DNA of 64,000 nt from Lates calcarifer (Eukaryota > Chordata > Actinopteri > Centropomidae): contig NC_066853.1 of NCBI RefSeq assembly GCF_001640805.2, positions 21,289,242 through 21,353,241 on the forward strand. Direction: 5' to 3'. The translations under genes and the position numbers were made by a program. The stretch's first letter is position 1, and each line of letters begins with the position of its first letter. A model generated the notes under the pieces. It had not been told where the DNA came from and ran no database searches. It was given only the letters and a program-made list of their open reading frames with translations. Shown in pieces: positions 37,742 through 48,100 of this stretch.

Positions 37742-39667
37742 CTACTTCCTGAAGGGCCTGGTGATGGCTTTGCGCACACGAGAGAAGAATCTACGGATGT
37801 TTCTAAATCTTTTTGGTCGTGTTGTCAGGTGGTGTTTGATAGCAAAGGCGATGAATTTTTCAATTACGGGGCATTCTAAATCACTCTCAATCAGCGCAAT
37901 CTCAGCACAGTGCCAGTTTTCGCATAGGCTGTCGAAAATTACCTTGTCGAGGTCTTTCAACATTTCTAGGGTGACCTCATAATCTTCACCCTCGAGTTCG
38001 GCCCAGGTTGTTTCACACAGCCGCTTTATGATGGTTTCTGGCGTTCTGGTAGCACAGTTCAGCCTTGCTTTGCAGAAGATATGCGTAACCAGCTTCTCAA
38101 CAATTATCTGGACAGATGTTTTGTTTCTGTCTGCCTCTGCTTTTTGATCTTCCTCACATTTGACACGGATCTCCTCATAAACTGAGTCAGAGATTGGATC
38201 AGCTGCAAAAGGCTCACTGGCCTTGACAACCATGACCTCTGGCAGCTGTATTGATGCCTCTGACTGAGTTTCTGCTACAGCAAGTGTGGCCACCTTGTTA
38301 CTGTGAGTGTCAGCCTGGGTTTTGAGCCACCACCTCATCAGACCAAGGAAATGCCACACTTTGCGTTTTATGTCAACAGATATGACTTCACGTGAGACAC
38401 GGACAGCCACGCAAGACGGACCAGTTCCATTTGGTTCTGGGATAAGCTTGGGGTGCATCTCATCCACATAATTGTTGAGAAAATCATTAAGTGTTTTTGT
38501 GAATACCATAACTTTCCCATTGCGAATGTCTTCTGCCCATTTATGCTCGAAAATGTCATCCTCATCCTCTTCTTCCTCAGTAGCTGGTGCTCCAAGCAGA
38601 GAGTCAAATCTAGTCTTGAGAAACCACATCGACTGCCTGCTTCCAACTTTGGAGCCATGAAAGTATTTGTTCTTAAGTTCTGCCACAATGCGATAAATCG
38701 ATGCTTGGGCAAACTGCTTTGCGATAAAGGTCTTAATCTTTGTCCCTACTTGATCTAGAAAAAATTTGTGCCGAGGTGTTTCAATAGCATCTTCCTCCTC
38801 CAGACTCTTAATTTCATCAACAATCACTTCAGCAATTTCATCTCCCACTATTTTAATTTCCAGAGAGGAGCTGGATTCCAATTGCTCAAAATCATCATCT
38901 GACATATTATCCAAAATGGGCTCTGTGATTTCTCTTATCTCTTTCTGAATTATCTCCTGGACAGTTTTCGATGTTGCAGCTATAAGGCTGCCCCTGTCTT
39001 CTGTTGAGACTGTGGAGATTTTACCCTGAGACCTTCCATTTCCTTCCAAAGCTTTGGCTGATGACCAACTGCGGTCACCCCTGTGCTCCAAATCCAGATC
39101 TTCTTCGTCCAAGTCCATTTGTGCAGTGCTGACCTCACTTCTCTTCTTGCGTGATTGAGGTATGCACCTAGTGGTCATCTTCCCCATGAATTCTTTAATC
39201 ATTTTGCAGGCATGACTAACCATGAAATCAAGCCTGAATGGGGGGGTAATTGCCGGCTCCGCACTGTTCTGTCTAGCTGAGAGCGCAGAGTTGACAGTCT
39301 CCGCCACCTCCTCAACAATCAGCGCTGTCAAGCGCTCTGAGCTAGTAGTGTGGGCAAGTTCTGTGACGGCCAGAACCTGGGCAAAGGTCTGAGGAAGTGT
39401 GTTGCCCACACTGGACAGCACACTCTCCTGAGACACGGTGACATTTGAGTCCTGGAGAGCCGCCTGAAATGACTTTCTCAATATTTCCACAATTTCTAAA
39501 AGAATTTCTGCGAGTAGTATTTTTGTTGCCTCGTCAGGTTTGCCTGCTTTCAAACTTTTACACTGTTCCGGTGTCATCCTTGTAAAAAAGGATTCGACAA
39601 CCGGAAGCAGAGTGTTGACACTAACAATCGGCATCTCCTCCATCTGTGCACTTCCTTTCTTATTCAT
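37742..39667 (-). CDS. unrecognised single-exon protein, 641 aa
   Basis: I do not recognise this gene. The frame runs uninterrupted from an ATG with A at -3 to a stop at 37742-37744, with no intron. The protein has no signal peptide or clear membrane segment. The N-terminal half has helical, Ile/Leu/Glu-rich stretches (LLAEILLEIVEILRKSF, then a VEEVAETV segment). A basic patch RKKRSE and acidic DLDEEDLDLEH follow near residue 180-200, with another acidic stretch (EEEEDEDDIFEH) near 360. The C-terminal 120 residues look most constrained (two Cys-containing helices) and end in a strongly basic tail, RRFFSRVRKAITRPFRK. The gene sits between ahnak2 and clba1, on the opposite strand to both. Possible AATAAA signals (TTTATT on the plus strand) lie near 37516. 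It could be a fish-specific family or an old retrogene. Its length, composition and intact frame argue for a real gene. Confidence 0.75.
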   Translation of the reverse strand: MNKKGSAQMEEMPIVSVNTLLPVVESFFTRMTPEQCKSLKAGKPDEATKILLAEILLEIVEILRKSFQAALQDSNVTVSQESVLSSVGNTLPQTFAQVLAVTELAHTTSSERLTALIVEEVAETVNSALSARQNSAEPAITPPFRLDFMVSHACKMIKEFMGKMTTRCIPQSRKKRSEVSTAQMDLDEEDLDLEHRGDRSWSSAKALEGNGRSQGKISTVSTEDRGSLIAATSKTVQEIIQKEIREITEPILDNMSDDDFEQLESSSSLEIKIVGDEIAEVIVDEIKSLEEEDAIETPRHKFFLDQVGTKIKTFIAKQFAQASIYRIVAELKNKYFHGSKVGSRQSMWFLKTRFDSLLGAPATEEEEDEDDIFEHKWAEDIRNGKVMVFTKTLNDFLNNYVDEMHPKLIPEPNGTGPSCVAVRVSREVISVDIKRKVWHFLGLMRWWLKTQADTHSNKVATLAVAETQSEASIQLPEVMVVKASEPFAADPISDSVYEEIRVKCEEDQKAEADRNKTSVQIIVEKLVTHIFCKARLNCATRTPETIIKRLCETTWAELEGEDYEVTLEMLKDLDKVIFDSLCENWHCAEIALIESDLECPVIEKFIAFAIKHHLTTRPKRFRNIRRFFSRVRKAITRPFRK

Positions 39668-39788
39668 TGTGACTGATACTGTGAATTTTTGAATCCTCTG
39701 GATGCTATGTGTACAAAACTGAAAAGGCTTTCCAGTGAGGAGTACTTAAAAACTAAAACTACGTTATACACAAGTCAAAGCAAAAACA

Positions 39789-39796
39789 TGACGTCA
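39789..39796. promoter_or_regulatory. palindromic CRE (TGACGTCA) upstream of minus-strand gene
   Basis: The full 8-bp cAMP-response-element palindrome lies 122 bp upstream of the minus-strand start codon at 39667. A GCAGCCATTTT motif, which contains a YY1-like CCAT core, follows at 39826. CREB/CREM/ATF factors bind this palindrome. Binding here is inferred from sequence only. Confidence 0.5.
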
Positions 39797-40799
39797 CAAT
39801 GACGAAAGGACAGAGCGACTGTAGCAGCCATTTTCCCTTTTTCCCAGCAACTTCCGTCTTACAGCTGATAACGTATCCCTGCAACAGTTGTTAATGTAGC
39901 TGTAAAAACTGCCTTTGTCCTCTAAATTCAATATATCTGAATTCAAGCAATCGCTGATTCAAAATAACTGATGTCGAAAATTTTTGTTCTGTGTCCCCTT
40001 TGGTTTTCTCTTCCTCATAAATCCATCTTATCCCTCATACAGCACTTATGTAGCACAGATGTATTGTCGGTGAAGGCGGAAAGAGATGCTCTGCCTGCAA
40101 GGCTGCACTGTCGTGTCAGTTTTAACGCTGACTCTCAGGTCAGTTCCACTGTCAGAACAAGAAATGCTCGTGACAACGGTGGGTTATTTATTCATTTAAC
40201 ATTATGCATTTTAAAATTAAAATGCATGGTCCTTGAATGCTCGACGTCATAACCGCTACCGCTTACCACCGTGTCAAATTATGCAAATTATCAAATGTTA
40301 CACTGCGGTGGCCAGCGTTAGCTCCTTACGTTTCATGGTAGGAATATAGATTTTATTCTGTGGTCAAAGTAAGCTAACCCTTAATAAATGACTGTTTAGC
40401 GTTATCAAACCTTTTGTAAATAATTTGGCAAGGGTCTGCATATTGCTTTAAAATGTTGAAGAGGATAAATTAATTATAATAAGTCTTTCTACCGTTCGGG
40501 CAGGTCGGTGTAGCCGAAAATGTGTACTAAACTGTGTTCACACAACAGCGTGCAAGGACTTTAGTCACTAATCATGACAATCTATACTATGAAGTATCAC
40601 AACCGTATCAAGCTCCTTCACCTGAAGCTGAAGCTGTTGGTCTCCCTCACCTTAAGCTAACAAGCCGGTGTTAACCGGCGAGCACACCTGGTGCTTGTCA
40701 GCACAGGGTGAAGGAAAGCCCAGGTTGCATTTAAATTCTGTCAATGAGTTAACAGACTTACTTATTACTGTATTACTATTTTTAAAAATCCCTCCCCCA
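39797..40799. other. spacer between divergent gene starts
   Basis: About 1 kb between the minus-strand gene's presumed promoter and the GC-rich 5' region of clba1. A 93-codon frame at 39971-40252 has no recognisable content. A shared or bidirectional promoter region is possible but not shown. Confidence 0.4.
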
Positions 40800-41291
40800 G
40801 AGTGTGACATCAACAGTCCCTCATACGCTTCCGCTCGCCTCACCTCTCCCTGCTTCAGCGTGGCACGAATCACCCCTCCTATCGGTGAGTGGGCTGCAAG
40901 TCAAATTAGCTCTCCGTCATCCTGCTCGCCGAGCGCACCGGAGGCTACTGCGGTAAGATGCGGCGACGCACGATGCCGAGCCGCGGTGGATGAGATGATG
41001 CGCAGTGAGACAACAGTGACGGGAGAGACCGAAAAAAAGGATTCACCGCTGTGTTCGGCTCTAATTTAGACGATGGGACAGACCTGAACGCATATTTGAT
41101 TTGTAGCGCTGTACCGCCAGTGGTGCAGGCCGATTGGAAGGACGTGGTGGCGCTGATCCCACTTAAGGATGCTCCAGAGCCCGAGGAGGGCTGAATTGGC
41201 TTCGTCTGTAAACAATAAGGAAGCAGAGAGACATCAAGTAAAGGACACGTAATTCAAAGCCTGGACCTGAGACACTGAGGCATCGACTGAG
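40800..41291 (+). promoter_or_regulatory. CpG-richer clba1 promoter and possible 5' noncoding exon
   Basis: The segment is locally rich in CpG (for example GCTCGCCGAGCGCACCGG and GATGCGGCGACGCACG), unlike its surroundings, as expected of a housekeeping-type promoter. Two possible 5' exon ends are visible: GCG/GTAAGA at 40952 and GAG/GTGAGA at 41291. Either could splice to the acceptor at 42036. The transcription start is not determined. Confidence 0.45.
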
Positions 41292-42035
41292 GTGAGAAAC
41301 AATAAAAGCTTTTCCTCGGGTGTCTCTTTCAGGACATGTTGGCTCAGGATACTGGTTTTGCTGGTACAGTGTGCGGTTTATCTTCATCAGAGTGGTACAC
41401 AACCTGCTGATGTGAGTAGGCTAAGTGTGATATGCGTGGCCCAAACCTATTTTTGCCTCTTATGTGGCGGTTTATTGAGTCACTTTGGGTAAATCTTATA
41501 TGCTGTGTGGGCATGAGGAGTGGATTTAGGGGTTTGTGGTCACCTGTGTTTCATTTTCAGTCCATTTCATGATTCTGTATGGCTGATGCAACAACTAATC
41601 TAATTGTCACCATGATGGACATGAAATGAATGCACATTTTTATATAAAAATAAGGCTTGTTTGTGTAGGAGTAGAATGAAACTAAGCCACTTGGATTCAA
41701 ATATATGACCTTTGACAGACTCACACCCCCTCAAACAGTATAGCTGTAATCCAGTGAGCCAAACCAAAGTGAAACAAAATAACTTCTCTGTTTTAAATGA
41801 AATAAAATGAATGTTTTTATTGATAATTTCATTAGATCTGCCTTTTTTCTACCGGAAATGCTTTCTAAATAGTCAGATAAATCCACTAAAGGACTGGACA
41901 GTGTATCCTCCTGGCATGATTCTGACTATTTTAACCATATCAAACAGCTGATGTCTGCTGTTTCTTTATGAGTACACATCACATTTTTTCAGCTATGAAT
42001 CTTTAATCTCCTTGTTTTGTCTCACTCCCCTGCAG

Positions 42036-42644
42036 GTTGATTTTTGACAGCTGAATCAGTCCACAGCGATGAGAGGCCAGCCGATGGGGAGGGCGCTGAA
42101 GCTCTGAAGACGGCGTTACTGAGCATCAGTCTGGGAGAAAATAAACTTCTCATTATCCTCTCTATCATCAGCACTGACAGCTGGATGTCTGACCTGGACG
42201 TTACTTCTCTTCACCAGGAGACTCTCAAAACTGAGGAGCAATAAAGGGAAACAGAAGCACAACCCCAGCTCGCTGTCAGAGGACAACTTACTGTTTTTTG
42301 TTTTTTGTTTTTTTTTTTTTGGTGCAAAAAACTCAGACATTGTCAGAATAAACTGTTAAAACATGAGATTAACAGGAGAGTTAGTTAGAGTTAGCAGTGC
42401 CAGCAAAGTACTTTTTCTTTGTCAGAATGAATCAGTGAGAAAGTCTTGAGAGTATTTCAGCTGTTTCATAATGCCCAGTGCATTTTTTCTAAATTATAAT
42501 CTTTTTACCTTTGTGCTGCCTCACTCTGAATCAAGAATAGACTCTTGATAGTGACAGCGTTCCCTCTCACAAATGAGAATTCAACACGACCTGACAGGCT
42601 GCATTTGAATAAAGGATAAGTGAGGACAAACCAATAAAACATAG
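42036..42644 (+). other. clba1: clba1 5' UTR part of first coding exon
   Basis: A good acceptor (CACTCCCCTGCAG) opens an exon at 42036, and coding begins at 42645. The UTR contains a T-rich tract near 42294-42320 and several short upstream ATG frames. An in-frame TAG lies directly before the ATG at 42645, so coding cannot start further upstream in this exon. Confidence 0.5.
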
Positions 42645-45177
42645 ATGAGGCCAACAACAAGCATCATGCTCCAGCAGAATAACAACAACAACTATCCCTG
42701 CCTGAACGTGTCAGGCTCCACCCGGGAGATGCTCCAGAAGTGCTCCCGAGCCTCTCTGCCCTTCCCCAGCCGACTGGAGCTGGGTCTCGGAGACCTGCCG
42801 CTAATCCGGGGCCTCAGAGCCTGGGCCCTGTGCTCCAAGAACCGCTGCAAGGCTGGTGGTCTTCTGGGAGGAGGACAGGCCCCCACAGCTCCACCTGCAG
42901 GTCGCGGGAGTTCAACCACATGCCCCAGGCCTGCAGATGTGTACCTGAGCGGGGAGTGGGGTCGCATGGGGTATGGGCTTCCCTTGGGGCTGGACACCCG
43001 ACAGGCCGGAATTGGAGCTTTGGTGACGGTTGCCACTCTTAAGACCTCTGTGGGCAGTGGGAAGACGCAGACTCAATGCCTCTTCCTCCGGACTGAGAAA
43101 GGGAGCTGTTTGTACTCAACATCTAAGCCTGGTTCTGGGGCGACTACAAGTGCAGTCTCCAGTGTAGTTGGAGGGTGGCTGAGAGGGAAGACAGGAGGAG
43201 GAGGCAGAGACGCTCCAGCGGGGAGGAGGGACAATGGACAAACTCTGCCGGCACAGACCGGAGCAAACCGGGTTAGAGTGCGTTCAGGCCGGAGGTGGAG
43301 GAAGTCCGGTAATGCAGCAGCCCGAGAGAAAACAGGCGTGAGCAGAGAGAGGCAGCAGAGGAGCAGAGAGGATCCTGCAGGCGAAAGACAGGAAGAGCAA
43401 GACAAAGGAGGCCTGGACAGTAAACAGTTTCCCAGCCTGCAGCAGGATGGCAGGAAAGCCAGACAGGAGAAAGAGGGAGCATGCAGAAGTCCCAGATGCT
43501 GCCACAATGTTTCTCCTAAAACTTGCGCTCAGTGTGGAAGGCGAGCGCAGAGAAGGGAAAGCCAGGACGAAGGGGAGGGAGGTGAAAGTCCTGGAAGAGG
43601 CACCTCAAACGGGCCAAACGGTGAGGTGAAAGGAATGAGGAAAGAGAGGCAAAAGAATGAGGAGGAGGAGAAGGGAGGACTCTGTGAGTTAGAGTTTTCT
43701 AACCCTGTTTTGGCTCTACCAAACGCTGACCTAGAATCTAACCGCTTTCACCCACAATCCCCTGGTGGCTGTGATGTTGAAAAGATTAGAGAATCTGACA
43801 GCAACGCAGAGCTGAAGACGCAAACCTCTCACAGGAAGGACAGCTATTCAGAGAAAGAGCAGGATTCAAACTCTGAAATAATGAAAATACACACAGGAAA
43901 CAGTGAATTCATTCATGACCACTCTGGACAGTTGATTGCTGACTTTAAATCAAGACCTAGCAGAGGTTTTGATGACAGAGAGCCAACTGAAGGTGAAGAA
44001 ATAATGGCTAATGTACATGGCTTTTCTGATTGTATGGAAGCAGATGAAGAATCAGAGAAAGAGATGGAGAAAGTGGATGTTGAAGAGGAGGAAAGGACCA
44101 TCAATCAGACTCCTGCTGAATTCTCAGTCATGTCCAACTGCTATGAGGACATCTCTGTCTCCACCCACTCTGCCCCCATAAGCACTGCAGTTTCCCCTGA
44201 GTCCTCCACTTCTCTAGAGGGCAGCATCTGCACTCCTGACAGTGAGGCTTGTTGGGTTAAGAGAGAGCAAGAGGAGCACCTTGAGGGGTATCATCTAGGG
44301 GAGGCAGATCATGGGATCATGGGTGTAGAAGAACTGGATGTTGACCACCAAGAACCAAACAGTGTGGCTGACAAGAATAACAAGCCTCAGCTTTTCTCTA
44401 AAACTGAGGAGAGCAACAGCCAGCTGGAGGAGAGAGAAGCTTCATCTTTATCTCTCAGTCACAAAGATCCTCCCATCTTTGAGACAGATTGCAGGATCGT
44501 AACAGAAAACAGCTGCGACTGTAGGGCAATTGAGTCTGAGCGGAGAGATGAGCTGGAGTCAGTGGAAGAGAATATAGAGGAGAGACTAAATCCTGGGGAA
44601 CGGGTTGAAGCTGAGGAGATTTGGAGGAGAGAGTTCACCTGCGGTGAGCTGGACAATAGTGATGGTAAAGTTGATAATGACAAAGAATGGCACTCAAAGG
44701 ATGAGATACTTGGTACCATACAGGAAGAGAACTATAAAGAAGTCAAGAGAAACTGTGCACCAAACGGATGCGGTCAAACAGGCATCACCCATGTTGAAGA
44801 AAATGGAGAGACCAGCACTAACGTCTCTAGTGTTGCCTGTGCTGATCCCTCCACCTCTCTTGCACTCTCCCCAGCTAATCCTGACCCCTCTCCACCCCCC
44901 CTGGGATCCATGGCAACCAGCCTGCCCTGTCTGGAGGAGGGGGGGGGACTCCGAGCAACGGCAGGAGGCAGAGTTCAGGAAGAGAAGAGAAGGCACAGGA
45001 GAGAGCTGGAGGAGCAGGGTGAGGAGGAGAGGGGCTCCACCGTGGCTGCTTTGGAAGGAAGGAAAGAGGTGGAGGAAGATGAGTTTGGAGTGTTCATGCA
45101 GGCGGAGGGAGAGCCGGCCTGGAGCGAGGGGTTCACCATGTCTGCCTCAGTGCCTTGTGGGAGCAGAGAGAGTGTCG
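42645..45177 (+). CDS. clba1: clba1 long first coding exon
   Basis: The exon encodes about 844 residues and ends in phase 1 at TCG/GTGAGT. It starts with a moderately conserved-looking block (TREMLQKCSRASLPFPSRLE, then a Cys/Arg-rich stretch), passes through a basic Arg/Gly/Gln-rich region to about residue 350, and then a long acidic Glu/Ser-rich region. It finishes with the acidic FGVF adaptor-type motif at 45075-45095. Composition suggests an intrinsically disordered linker presenting short binding motifs. Confidence 0.75.
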
Positions 45178-48100
45178 GTGAGTCTCATGGTTGTTAGTTT
45201 GTCATTCTCTGTCTCCTTCTATATCTACCAGCAAGCCTTTCTCTCTCTCTCTCTCTCTCTCCCTCCCTCTTTTCTCTTTTGTAGTATTTCTCTCACTCTA
45301 CGTCTGCCTTTCTGTCTGCCGTAGACATGTGACATGTGAGGATCTTTGGTTAAAGTTGACAAGGCTGACACTAAAAGACTTCAGAAGTAGAGCAGAAGCT
45401 TTGAAAGGCGTCTGAAATGCACAGATTTAGAGACATAAAAATATCAGCACTGTGTTGTTGTGCTGGAATAAAACTCACTCAGAGTATTAGTGCATTTTTA
45501 ACCTTTTGTACAGTTTCAGGAATGCATGCACTTTGTTTTAAAGGGCCATGCCAGTGGTTTCCCATGTTTTAGCCCATTTACTACAATAAATGCAGTAAAA
45601 TAGCACAACTAATAATTTGGAAAATGCTGGTTTCTATTCATGTATGTATAACATTAAAATCTATTAGCAGTTACATTATCATTATGGGGTGATGCAGTGG
45701 AGGCATTTTCCTCAAGTTAAAAAATCTAAAACTAAACAGCAAATAGTATACATTACTGTAGCATGGTTTCAAATGTAAAATATTTCTCTACTATAGTATT
45801 ATTGATAAGCAATAATTTAATTTTAAGTTAGGATAAATGAGTTCCTAGGCATTCATACAAGGAGCTTAACACTGGTTTGATCAGATTTGAATTGCAACAT
45901 AAGAAAACAACTCTACAACCGTCATCAGATTTTCAATTAAAATATTGTCAAGTCTCGATTTGTGCACAGAGGAATGTGAAAGTACGTGAGAACAAAAATT
46001 TGTCTAATGTGAAGTAACCAAAACTGCTCTAACTCTGGCAGAAAGCTGTGTCTTTATTTTGGATCCCATCACTCATTGTAAGAGGTTGATTGAAAAAACA
46101 GGTTTTCTTGGCCTTGAAGGAGTTGTGCTTGCAAAAAAAACAAACAAAAAAAAAAACATAGAATGAATAATGAGACTCATTCACAGTGAGTAGAGTATTC
46201 ACAAAGTATTTACAAATGTGACAGTATGAACAGGCAACACAGACACACATGCAGCTGGGTGTTTGACATCTTTGAGTTTGTGTGTCTTTGTTTTTTTCTC
46301 TAACAGCCAATGTTAATCAGTCCTTATGTTCCCTCATTATGCTCCTTTTAGTTAATCACCTAAGCCCAGTTTCTACTGCAGGGCCAAACAAGGTTAAGCT
46401 GAGGTTTACTCATTATTTATGTTATCTCTGTTTATCTGCATAAAAACATTCCTGTTTATTTTAATGCGTTGTTGAAGATTTATCAATGGGAGATTTATTA
46501 ACAGAGGAAGTCCCATGTGTGAATTGTCATGACTTAAAGGACCATTCCAGTGTTTTTGCAAGTTTTAACCCCTTAACTTCCTAAAGGGTGACTCCACCCA
46601 AATCGCAAAAATATGTATTTTCATACTTAATTTTATTCGTTCAGGTATGGAGATATTCCCATTTTTAAATGCAATTTTTCAGTGAAGTGAGCATCTCAAA
46701 CAAAATTTTGATATGCTAAGTACTGCTTTCATTATTTGACAATCTTCCAGCCTTACGTCACTGTAAAAATCAAGTCTGTATTAATGTTTGTCAGAGTTAT
46801 ATTATTATAACATAGCATGTAGTTAAAGTGCAGCTTGATTTACTAACACTAATTTAAGACTAATGTACCTTAATGGCTATGAGACTATACTAAAACCATT
46901 CTGAATGTGCTACGTAATTCTCATTCTGTGCAGAAATGAAGAGAACGGCTGCCTTCCTGGAATCTTGGAAAAATACATTTAAAAACACAAAACACAACCG
47001 CTAAGTTGTCAAAATGTTTCAGTAAAATATTAACAGTTTTGTCTCTAAGTAAGGCACTGAGTCCTGATTAATAACTATATTTATTAATACTAACTGTACA
47101 TCTGGAGTCTGGAGAACATATTTTGATGGCACAATTTTTTTTTATTTTTTGAACAATATGACCAGCATGTGGTAAATGTGTGGAGTTATTTTCTTGCCTT
47201 TATAAGCACCACTTGCTCTCGCAATGGAAATGAGAGTCTAGTTTGTCCTGACCTGGATTCCTAACCAATCTCTCGCTCTCGCTACATGGTATTAATCATT
47301 CAGAGTTGGGTTAAGAGAGGAGGAGGCAAACAGGGCTTGGGACTCTGAGGTCCTATTAGCCTGAGGTTATGGGGCAACAGATATAAGAGAAAAAGTCATA
47401 CACACATACACACAGCGTCACTTGAGTGAAGTGTCTGATAGATACATTGTGCAATGTCTGAGCAATGGAAAGTAACATACGAAGGCATGAAGACAGCAGG
47501 AAAGAGACAAATATTCACTGAAATGTTTTCCTCGCAGCGAGATGTTGCAGTGTGATTGAAGTCAAACACGCAAACACAAACACTCCTGCAGTGTCTGATA
47601 CAGCAGGTAACTTCTCAGCAACAGCAGGCAACAGTCATAGCAACAGACGACACAATGAAACACAAATAATCACTCACTTGTTTTCTTGCAATAACGTGAT
47701 CAACGTAATAATAAAGGTTACTTGTCTCACACTGCAGCTGAAAAAACCCAGGTTTTACAATCCTGCATTTTTCCTTTTGATACCACACTTAAGGTTTTGG
47801 CTGATAGAGATGACTGTTTATGAGATAATCTTAATAATTAATCTCATCTTCAAAAGCAAAGACACATTTAATTGTGTATGATAAAAAAAAATGTCAGTTG
47901 CCCATCAGTGGCCATTTGTATGCCTAGGGAACACATCCATCTGACCCCCAGTACAATGTAGTTTAGTTTTGTCATCCATCTAGGTCATCAGAATGAGGGC
48001 AAAGCTAGACACGACAGCTATTCTCTGCACACACCACAACACTACAGGGACATCTACAACAGATACTCATACGTTGTACTTCTGACTGTGTGTGCCTGAA

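Noticed and set aside
39971..40252. 93-codon plus-strand frame between the two divergent genes
   Set aside because: No recognised motif and an ordinary composition. It could be chance in a short spacer, with no promoter or splice evidence specific to it.
45540..46640. Two stretches starting AAAGGGCCATGCCAGTGG and AAAGGACCATTCCAGTG as one repeat family
   Set aside because: Similarity is limited to the first few dozen bases and the ends could not be defined.
46306..47620. Possible small clba1 exons at 46306 and 47538 with strong acceptors
   Set aside because: Neither gives an open frame with a convincing donor in the phase needed, and they are unnecessary once exon 2 starts at 48120.
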